A stretch of DNA of 12,633 nt from Physocladia obscura (Eukaryota; Chytridiomycota; Chytridiomycetes; Chytridiales; Chytriomycetaceae): contig JADGJH010000301.1 in assembly GCA_027596945.1 (NCBI GenBank), positions 9,072-21,704 on the forward strand. Direction: 5' to 3'. Position 1 is the first letter of the stretch. Every line of letters starts with the position of its first letter. Below, one piece after another: positions 1 to 12,248 of this stretch. Under the pieces are notes generated by a model, which made no database searches, was not told the DNA's origin, and saw only the letters and a list, made by a program, of their open reading frames with translations. The position numbers and the translations under genes were made by a program.

Positions 1-96
1 CTTTCGTTCTACAAAACAATGAACTTGATTCCTGTGAATTAAACAACGTGCACACAAACTCACACACGCAAACAAATACCTATGTACAATAAATAG

Positions 97-1592
97 GTCT
101 TCAAGGAATATTTCAAGGAACTCGAAGAAGAATCCATCCGTGACAATTTTGTCATCATTTACGAACTTCTTGACGAAATGATGGACTTTGGGTATCCCCA
201 AACCACAGAATCAAAGATTTTACAAGAGTATGAACAATTTTTCATAGCTATTGCTTCAATTATTTCTCTAATTTAATTTAATTATTTTTATTTTTATATT
301 TTTTGTTTTTTTGAAGGTACATCACACAAGAATCATATAAACTGGAATCTCAGGCTCGCCCACCGATGGCTGTTACGAATGCTGTGTCATGGAGATCCGA
401 GGGCTTAAAATATCGAAAAAACGAAGTCTTTTTGGATGTTGTCGAGTCTGTCAATTTGCTGGTATTATTTGAATTTCCACAAAATAAAAAGCCGGCATTC
501 AAAAAATAAAAAGGTCAACGCAAATGGAAACGTGTTGCGTAGTGAAATTCTGGGTGCTATCAAAATGAAATGCTACTTGAGTGGAATGCCTGATGTTCGA
601 CTCGGTCTTAACGACAAAGTTCTCTTTGAAACCACTGGCAGAGGTTTGTATGTGTGTTTATATGCCGGCATATAGACGGCATTCTTTTTTCAACAAAAAA
701 AAAAACAGCAGCTGCGAAAGGAAAAGCTGTTGAAATGGAGGATATCAAATTCCACCAATGTGTGAGACTATCACGATTCGAAAACGATCGCACGATTTCA
801 TTTATTCCGCCAGATGGCGAATTCGAGCTCATGTCGTACCGTCTCAATACACAGGTTAAGCCATTGATTTGGTGTGAGGCTGTTGTTGAAAGTCATAGCG
901 GATCACGTATTGAATATTTGATCAAGGTGAATTTTGCTATAGATTATCTTATTTTTTCTGAAAATTATTTTTATGCTCTCCTCCAGGCGAAGGGTCAGTT
1001 TAAACGTCGATCAACTGCAAATAATGTTGAAATTATTATTCCGGTTCCTGAAGATGCAGATTCGCCAAAATTCAAGGTTATTCGCGTATTTTATTTAGAA
1101 ACAGCCTCTTCTATTAATTAATTTCCTACCACCACCACTTCTCCCAGACAAGCACAGGTCTTGTTACATATGCTCCTGAGTTGAATGCGATCGTGTGGAA
1201 AATTAAGGCGTTTCCCGGTGGAAAAGATTTTGTCATGCGAGCACATTTTGGCCTTCCGAGTGTTAAAACTGGTATTTTTTTGATAAAAAATTTTTTTTTC
1301 TTAGACTCAATATTACTGCAGAGGATCCCGATAAACGCCCACCAATCTCTGTGAAGTTTGAAATTCCGTACTTTACGACTTCAGGAATACAGGTTCGGTA
1401 CTTGAAAGTTGTTGACAAGAGTGGGTACCAAGCGTTCCCATGGGTGAGATACATTACACAAAATGGAGGTAACTTTGTTTCATCTTAAATTATTTTTTTT
1501 CTTTAAAATTTTTTTTTCTTTTTTCCCCAGATTATTTCCTTCGTATGCCCGATGCCGTAAAAAATACAAAGCTTGACCGTGATGCGTTTTAA
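97..1592 (+). CDS. APM1: AP-1 clathrin adaptor complex, mu subunit (3' part; N-terminus outside the window)
   Basis: Medium chain of the AP-1 adaptor, which selects tyrosine-motif cargo for clathrin vesicles at the trans-Golgi and endosomes. Exons: 97-227, 317-461, 514-643, 709-926, 987-1076, 1148-1271, 1322-1468 and 1531-1592 (TAA). All introns are GT-AG and phases join cleanly, giving about 348 residues; roughly 85-90 N-terminal residues are missing compared with the usual ~420. Bases 1-96 look like the end of an intron: all three frames hit stops and no CAG/GT junction is present. Conserved mu1 blocks include EYFKELEEESIRDNFV, SRFENDRTISFIPPDGEFEL, FKRRSTANNVEI, AHFGLPSV and IPYFTTSGIQVRYLK, covering the end of the longin-like domain and the whole mu-homology domain. 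AP-1 is preferred over AP-2 because these blocks match mu1. The protein ends about 13 residues later than animal mu1. The intron at 927-986 is stopless and a multiple of three, and the intron starting at 644 has a tandem CAGCAG acceptor. Confidence 0.95.
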
Positions 1593-3232
1593 ATGAATGA
1601 GTGAATGGGTTCAAATAATAATTTTGTCATTTTCACTGAAGTCAGAGAAAAAATGGCATTTCGATGCTGGGGACATCAAAAACCTAAAAACTGCAATTAG
1701 CCATAGAAATATTATAACCCCCGTATCTGTAAAAACTGAGTTTTGGAGATTAATTTTAAACTTCAACATTTCACTGATTCAAATTTCACGTGTGCCAACT
1801 CAACTGATATTCCACTACTTCCTGCTGCAAATAATGCATAAAAATTATGCAAAACTTCTGAAGATCAAGAGCTGCAGTTGTTTTTCGCTCATTTGTCTTG
1901 CTGTATTTTTGCACAATATTCAGATGAGCAGGCATTGTACTAGCAGGGTTTTACATCTGTGCTTGAATCACTTCTCGGCAGTTTTTCTTGTTTTCAAATT
2001 GGTGATCTACATCTGCATAGCTGCACAATTAACAACTGTCAAATGCCAGCTTCATATAAATGCTACAGCTGTTCATTGATATGTTCATACCAACAGTTAT
2101 TTTTCTGTGTAAATTATGTTATCTTACACAAATGGAACAATATTTACTATTGAGTTGAAGGCCACTGTAGTAAACCTCTGCCTGATTGAATGACTGAAGG
2201 CTAATCAATGAAACATAGAATAATTTAAAGATGTAATGAAGCAAACAGAACTTATATGAACCCTGATGGATGCACTTTGTTAGTGTGCAATGGTGCACAC
2301 CCATTTACATCATGGAATCTTACAAAGAGTTGGTGAGAGGAAAAATCATTTGTCCAGCATATGTTTGTGGTGCTGCTACTGTTCATGGCATTATTTCAAC
2401 ACTTCAATTTTATTTTGATGGATTTGAATCAGCAAATAAAAAGTCAGTTGCACATGGAGGAGAAGAAAATCATGGTTTTTTTTTTGAGTTTTCAAGAGAT
2501 TGGATCCCTACCATACAGGAGCATAAATGGAGATTGCAAACAATGCTTTATATTTGCTGACAATACAATCAACTGGTTGCAGTCTACATTTAGTGGAAGG
2601 GCAATTATTCTTGGTGATGTTGCATTTAAACAACTTTTGCATCTTTTATTTTACAAATTGTTGAAATCTGCATTAGTCTGTGGTGAATTACATGAGATAA
2701 AGCCGAAAATAAACCCTAATATCAGTTTATTCCAATACACATAAAGAAATAATAAGTTTATTCTCCAGACATAATAACATAACTTCCACATTTTTAGTTT
2801 ATTATTTATAAATAGACACAAACTAATTATAAAGTTATAAAGTTATTAAATAAATTATTTCATTCACAAAAAATAAAGAAATAACAATAGTGTTTTGTTT
2901 TCTTGTATGACATAATCATGAAAAAACAATAAACCACATTTACAGAACTGTTTAGGCAATAACACCATCAATGGGGAACAGATCAAAGTAATATAATAAT
3001 ATTATTCAACTCATTACTCACAATGGTAAATAATGTAATTGTATCTGTAATCTTATGTCTGTATTGTAATCAAAAGAAAGAAACACATAACTCGTTTACA
3101 AAACATAATGCACTTGATTGTCCTAATATAACAAAGCAACTTTGAGAATTATGATTATTACAACCAGTTTACAATGAAAGTAATCACTACATTTATTGGA
3201 AGTATCTCTTTCAAACATGATTCAGAACCTTA

Positions 3233-3297
3233 GACTAAATACATTCTATGCAAGTTCATGACTAAATACATTCTATGCAAGAGCATGACTTGCATAG
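3233..3297. repeat. Two-copy 27-bp tandem repeat running into a hairpin
   Basis: Copy 1 (3233-3259) and copy 2 (3260-3286) share their first 22 bases exactly (GACTAAATACATTCTATGCA, then AG) and differ only in the last five (TTCAT versus AGCAT). A third copy starts (GACT, 3287-3290) but then becomes the inverse of the repeat: CTATGCAAG at 3273-3281 pairs perfectly with CTTGCATAG at 3289-3297 across a 7-base loop. It looks like a local duplication with an inverted end. No function is evident. Confidence 0.8.
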
Positions 3298-3938
3298 TAG
3301 ATCAGAAGGCTCTTAGCATTCACATGCCATTAAGCCAAAAAATAGACCTGAACACTTCAGAAATTAGAACATGTTTGCTTTGAGATTGTGTGTAGTAAAA
3401 TTGCTGTGAATAGCTGTGGGACAGGCATAAGGTTCCAGTAAGTTGAAGAAAATGGTAGAATGTTTTGCTAGTAGCTGTAGTGGCTTGAGTCAACAAATTC
3501 AATACTAGGTATCTCAGAACTAAATGATAAAAGCTCAAGATAGTAGTATAAGGTTTAGTTGGGTCTGAAGTTTAATACTTAAGATATAACTTTGTTTTTA
3601 TTTGATAAGACCAATAATAAAGAAAAGAAAAGAGTTGGGTTTCAGTAGTTTTTGAAGTGGAAAGAAAAAGAATAAAGGATGCCTAGAAAGAAAAATGGTT
3701 GGAAAGTGGTTGGAAATCACTTGAATTGTTTTTGAGTTCCTAAAGCAGATTCTGTTGGAAACACCATATGTGACAATTCTGTCTTCTGATAAAAAACACC
3801 AAAATCCCATGTCCCTCTTAATTATCTTCATAAATGTAACATTGTTACCATCCATGTTCTGTTGCATCATTTTGGGACTGAAATAGTCTAATGGCTGTAG
3901 AAAGTGTGTACTGTTTGCATGAAGAAAGTTAAATCAAT

Positions 3939-3944
3939 TTTATT
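3939..3944 (-). terminator. Candidate polyadenylation signal of the acyltransferase gene
   Basis: AATAAA on the minus strand (TTTATT on plus), about 80 bases beyond the acyltransferase stop codon, which is a reasonable distance for 3' end formation. A second AATAAA at 4020-4025 overlaps the stop codon itself and is less likely to be the signal used. Assignment rests on motif and position only. Confidence 0.45.
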
Positions 3945-4020
3945 TGGATTTTAGTACAAAAAATCAAGATCAGCAGCAGAATTACTAATTTTTCTTGTTG
4001 TGGATGCAAGAGTGAATTTT

Positions 4021-6253
4021 TTATTCAATATGAATCAGAGGTTTTGATGAATACTTTTCATGATCACTTTCATCGCCAGCATTGACACCCAGCCCAACAA
4101 TCATTGTAGAAACATGAAACATTATATGATAAGCACTGTCAATAACTGGGCCAAGAATTGGTGGCGTCATGCTTGCTGTTGGGGACATGAAACCATCAGA
4201 AACAGGCGATGCGCCATCAAACAAAGACTTTTCATTCATTTTCAAAGTTTCATACTCAATGCGCTGCTTAAACCACATTCTCCAGCTGGTGTTTTCAATC
4301 CGTCTCTGTTGCGCTCCGGTGTTGTTTTTAGTGTAGTTTTTCCAGACATTCACAACATCATTTTTTTTCTCGGCAATTTTCTACAAATTGCATTTGGACA
4401 ATTAATTATAGAAACAAAAAACAAAAAGAAAATAATAATAATAATTAATGATATTTACGTACTTGAACCATTTCATTGCTTCTTTCATGATCAAGTAACT
4501 GTATCAGAACAGCATTTCGAGCCACAGTTGCAGTTTCATTGAGCCACTCGGGTTGCTCAATGGACCGCCGATCAGGCATTTGCCACACAGGCATATCCCC
4601 CATACAGAAACTGTTTGCTCGTTGAAGCTTTTTCATGCAACTGTTACTGCTGCAATTGGCGGTGGTGTCATTGTTGCTAAACTTTGAATCTCCACCGGAC
4701 CGGTGGTACGCCTTCAGACCCATACGCATTCGGTTGTTCAAGAGCGCACCGTAGCGAGACTGAGGGGTTTCTTTCAGTCGGATTTGCTTTTCCTCAGTTG
4801 GAACATAATTCTAAAAAAAAAAGTTACAAATTAATTTTTTTTTTTTTTGTTCTTTATTTGGAATACGACTCCCAACAAACAAACCTTAAAATATCCATCC
4901 CAGCTAAGGTTTTTCAGTTTTGCTTGTTTTGATATTTTCGCTTTCACGCTATTGGCAAAGTCTGTTGATGTTTGGCCACGTTGCAGTGTTTGAGGTGGAA
5001 GGTATGTTACATCGGCTTTTAGACCCCACCGCGTCATTAAATACAGAATATGGTATGTAAATGATTGTGTTTTGCTGTGCCAGTATGCATCTGCCCAATT
5101 TTTGTCGTACCTGCCATTGTTACGAAGAAATTACAACAAATAAAACGACATTACTTTACTCACTTTATTGCAACAGGTACAACCGTCGCGTCCAGCTCAA
5201 AGGCACCTTTCTGAAAAAGAACAGTATATTCGTTGTTGACACAGGTGCCTTCGGGAAATATCAGGAGAGGCACGTTTTTAGTGTTGTGAACATGCTTTCG
5301 CATTCTGTACCAACATAAATATGTATATATTTAGATTCACATATTTCATTTTCATTATTATTATTTTGGGGTTGGTCAATATTTAATTTATAGAAGACTC
5401 AACTTTGCAGAAATCAATTTGCGATCGTTTTTTTCATTTCGATTAAACATGAGGGAACCATTCAAAGTCAAGACCGAGTGTTCAAACATTCCCAACAAAC
5501 CGCCATGAGTCTGCGCGATTGTTGCGTGCGGGAATTCATTCGCCGATAGCACAATATAGTCAATAACAGTAGTATGATTTGAAACAAATAAATGTGGCAC
5601 GTTGTCAAGTTTAGGTTTTCGAGTGTGATATTTGATGCGAGAACCCCATGATAGAAGAAACGCCTTGCAATAAATTTTGAAGAGACACCTCTGTCAAAGA
5701 AAAAAAAAGTAGTATGAATGACAAACCGATAAGATTAATGATATGAATCGATAACCAGTGTATTCATTCCCTCTAACATGCAATAAAAGCCCCTAGCAAC
5801 AAAAACAAGAGGATTCATTCACCTGCCAGTCCTCTCTATCCATCGCAAGCACAAACGGCAAAGCGAGGAAAAACAGAAACGAAGCCGTCAACAAACAGGA
5901 CAAGCGCAATGGAAACAAAAAAAAGTATCTGATTGCGAATGAAGCAACGGGCCAAATATTCATGGAGAACTTGCTGCGAGGTTTCTGAACAAAGCATTTT
6001 GAGAATTCGTCATGTGAAAGGGCCTGGGCGGCAAAAGTCATGAAGGCGAGGCCGTCCTGCAGCACATTACTGTAGGTTTAAGTTTAATGGATGTTGAGAA
6101 TAATGCAGGGTGGAGAAAAATGCGGCTGAATAGATGGATGGATGGATACATAGGACGCGGCGAATCGGAGTAGCCATGGACAACACTTGCGCCTTCAATC
6201 ATGCGCTCGAAGCCGGGCATTGGCGGCTGCTGGCCCAGCGGACTGTGCGCCAT
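4021..6253 (-). CDS. GPAT3/4-like glycerolipid acyltransferase with a C-terminal DUF1752-like extension
   Basis: Probable ER membrane sn-glycerol-3-phosphate or lysophospholipid acyltransferase, feeding phospholipid and triacylglycerol synthesis. Exons in transcript order: 6253-6150, 6069-5823, 5690-5404, 5304-5164, 5110-4885, 4810-4463, 4380-4021 (TAA). Phases close exactly, giving 570 residues. Hydrophobic membrane segments lie at about 74-110. The acyltransferase motifs are NHTTVID (His156, Asp161 of HX4D), AQTHGGLLG (176-184), a block around FNRNEKNDR (199-207) and FPEGTCVNN (229-237), followed by KGAFELDATVVPVAIKY. The order, spacing and FPEGTC-x-NN form match GPAT3/GPAT4/plant GPAT9 rather than yeast Sct1/Gat2. 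The enzyme part ends near LSWDGYFK (about 335). The remaining ~235 residues have no counterpart in animal GPAT4. They are polar and low-complexity, then carry W464-K-N-Y...RRIENTSWRMW (477-487), which resembles fungal DUF1752 (PF08550). Intron 1 starts in an ATCC microsatellite. The choice of GPAT over LPAT activity is inference. Confidence 0.88.
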
Positions 6254-6439
6254 TTTGTCGGGTTAGGTTGGTATGGTTCGTTTTGTATTGGCTTCTTTGT
6301 CGAGTATCGATGGGTTTTTGATCGAAGGGTTTCCTTCTGTTTTCGTAACAAAAAAGGGTTTGCAGAATGAAGTGACGTTTCTCCTTCATCAAAAAAGTTT
6401 TTCCTGCCGGTAAAATCAATTTTATAAAAAAAAAAGGCA
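6254..6439. promoter_or_regulatory. Divergent promoter between the acyltransferase and PEX4 genes
   Basis: These 186 bases separate two opposite start codons, so they must hold both 5' ends unless distant leader exons exist. Visible elements are an inverted CCAAT box (ATTGG, 6287-6291) close to the acyltransferase start, a CRE-like TGACGT (6373-6378) and an AT-rich TTTTATAAAA just before the PEX4 start. ATG AAG TGA at 6367-6375 would be a two-codon upstream ORF if the PEX4 transcript begins before it. None is tested. Confidence 0.5.
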
Positions 6440-7225
6440 ATGGCGGCAACGGCAACAGAATCGTCATTATCATCGTCGGCTTCGTCGGGCGGAACAGCGG
6501 CGCGGCGGCTGCTGAAGGAACTCAAGGATCTGTCAGTTTCGCTGGGTTCACCAGCACCGACTACTACAACACCAACAACAAGCACCAATGTACCAGCCAA
6601 CCAAACCGAGCTAACTAAGTCAACCGATCCAGCAGATCCCGTGCTGCGTCTCGAGCCGGCGTCCGACCATTCGCTGTTTGAATGGGTCGCCGTCATCACT
6701 TCATGCGAGTCTGACTCGCCCTACCAAGGTTTGTTTTTGCTTTTCGAGCTGCACGCTTTCCTTTTCCCCTTTTTATCCAAAAAACTGAAAACCTTCTCTG
6801 TATCTAATCTCAGGCGGAAAATTTAAGCTGAGCATTTTGGTTCCCCACGATTATCCAATGTCGCCACCCGCTATTAAATTTACTTCTCCTGTTTGTCACC
6901 CGAATGTTCATTGGAAGGTGATCTCTTTTTTTTTTCTTACTTTTTCTTTTTTTTCCGCTTACAGTTTTTCCGGTGTGTTTGCTGACAAATTCATCTTTGT
7001 ATTTTGTAACAGACTGGAGAAATTTGCCTGGATTTGTTGAAAACAAACTGGTCTCCTGCGTGGACTCTCAAGTCTGCTTGTACTGCCATTTCTTTGCTGC
7101 TTGATTCTCCGGAGCCTGATTCTCCTCTTAATTGTGATGCTGCCAACCTGTTGCGCTGTAACGATCGACGAGCATATGAATCGCTGGTTAAAATGTATGT
7201 TGCTCTACACTGCAATTCTGACTGA
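6440..7225 (+). CDS. PEX4: Peroxisomal ubiquitin-conjugating enzyme E2, peroxin-4
   Basis: E2 enzyme that, anchored at the peroxisome by Pex22, monoubiquitinates the import receptor Pex5 so it can be extracted by Pex1/Pex6 and recycled. Exons: 6440-6728, 6814-6917, 7013-7225 (TGA); introns of 85 and 95 bases, the first with a CTAAT branch site near its end. The product is 201 residues (yeast Pex4 is 183). An Ala/Ser/Thr-rich N-terminus leads into helix 1 ([11 protein letters not shown], 21-31), then a Thr/Pro-rich insert (38-62). The E2 core has [22 protein letters not shown] (125-127) and TGEICLDLL with catalytic Cys136. The tail [11 protein letters not shown] and [26 protein letters not shown] is diagnostic of Pex4, with the CDSPLDVDIGNIIRC counterpart in yeast. 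Unlike yeast, the HPN triad is canonical. The start is the first ATG giving helix 1; no better one lies upstream. Confidence 0.93.
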
Positions 7226-7257
7226 TTCGTCGTTGCTCTGCTCCAAACGCGTTGTAA

Positions 7258-7302
7258 AATAAATACTGCCTTTTCTTTCCTGGTTCTCTGTACTTAAATA
7301 AA
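7258..7302 (+). terminator. Candidate PEX4 polyadenylation signals
   Basis: AATAAA occurs at 7258-7263 and again at 7297-7302, 33 and 72 bases after the PEX4 stop codon; a third copy is at 7339-7344. The spacer to the convergent alpha-tubulin stop is only 213 bases and contains a perfect 12-base palindrome, TTGCTTAAGCAA, at 7310-7321. The two transcripts may overlap at their 3' ends. No canonical AATAAA was seen for alpha-tubulin on the minus strand. Confidence 0.55.
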
Positions 7303-7438
7303 AATATTCTTGCTTAAGCAATTAATTCATTTTTGTGCAATAAATCAAAAAACAGAAAAGCATTTTTTTTTTTAAAATTATTGTTCAACCATTGTAAAAC
7401 TAAAAGAAAATCTGCCCCGAGAGAGAGACATAAACCGC

Positions 7439-10693
<3,255 letters not shown>

Positions 10694-10738
10694 GAAGGAA
10701 AAAAAAAAATGAAAAACTAAGTTTTGCTTTTTCTTTTT

Positions 10739-10744
10739 AATAAA
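10739..10744 (+). terminator. Candidate beta-tubulin polyadenylation signal
   Basis: AATAAA, 46 bases after the TGA, preceded by a T-rich stretch (TTTTGCTTTTTCTTTTT). Motif and position both fit. Confidence 0.6.
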
Positions 10745-10927
10745 GAGGTGGATGTATACAGAAGAATAAGAAAAACGAGTTCCGAAAAAAACCCATCCAC
10801 TGTGTGAAAAAGTTATAAAAAGTTGCAGAACAATCCTGATGTCGCGGTACTAACGCAGTAGGGAGCGGAGAGGGGAGCAAAAAGTAATACATAAAACCAA
10901 ATGTCTGAATTAAAGCACTTATTCAAC

Positions 10928-10933
10928 TTTATT
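10928..10933 (-). terminator. Candidate xylanase polyadenylation signal
   Basis: AATAAA on the minus strand (TTTATT on plus), 73 bases after the xylanase TGA. Confidence 0.55.
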
Positions 10934-11005
10934 CGAAAAACAAAAAAAGACGAATTGCAAAGAAAGAAAACAAAAGAAACAAAAAAAAAAAACTAGCTTC
11001 CATTA

Positions 11006-12248
<1,243 letters not shown>

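Larger units (their letters stand above)
1593..4020. other. Gene-free AT-rich region of about 2.4 kb
   Basis: This stretch lies between the convergent AP-1 mu and acyltransferase genes. It is clearly AT-rich and its short open frames (about 160 codons from 1597, 96 from 2270, 127 from 2361) have no recognisable motif, no codon bias and no convincing splice partners. No reverse transcriptase, transposase, long terminal repeat, tRNA or rRNA signature was seen. Local structure is limited to a short inverted repeat at 2283-2300 (GTGTGC, six-base loop, GCACAC), a 12-base AT palindrome at 2995-3006 and the tandem repeat with hairpin at 3233-3297. Its texture differs from the other spacers, which are short and full of A or T runs. 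It could hold a decayed mobile element, a long noncoding RNA or long 3' UTRs; nothing in the sequence decides between these. Confidence 0.6.
10694..11005. other. Convergent spacer between beta-tubulin and xylanase genes
   Basis: No gene is seen in these 312 bases, which are rich in A runs. They hold AATAAA on plus at 10739-10744, 46 bases after the beta-tubulin stop, and AATAAA on minus at 10928-10933, 73 bases after the xylanase stop, so the two 3' UTRs probably end within the spacer. A purine-rich block with G runs lies at about 10859-10878. Confidence 0.6.

Noticed and set aside
1..96. Possible extra AP-1 mu exon at the left edge
   Set aside because: The expected residues before VFKEYF (F-L-Y-K-x-V-Q) are not found in any frame and there is no fitting donor, so it is better read as the end of an intron.
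491..682. GCCGGCAT-like motif in two neighbouring AP-1 mu introns (491-500 and about 663-682)
   Set aside because: It is short, partly palindromic and absent from other introns in the window, so likely coincidence.
1608..1620. GGTTCAAAT, similar to a tRNA B box
   Set aside because: No matching A box, no acceptor stem and no cloverleaf could be drawn around it.
1597..2079. 160-codon open frame just after the AP-1 mu stop
   Set aside because: The translation is low in structure and unlike any family I know, it starts four bases after the upstream stop, and the DNA is AT-rich without coding bias. Treated as chance.
3598..3870. 90-codon minus-strand open frame in the gap
   Set aside because: Phe/Leu/Lys-rich product typical of AT-rich noncoding DNA, with no motif or splice partner.
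6260..6267. GGGTTAGG, resembling telomeric repeat
   Set aside because: A single copy in a promoter; too short to mean more than chance or a protein-binding site.
10848..10858. TACTAACGCAG in the beta-tubulin/xylanase spacer, like a yeast branch site plus acceptor
   Set aside because: The branch A is only a few bases from the AG, no donor with suitable spacing is seen, and it lies past the likely beta-tubulin poly(A) signal.
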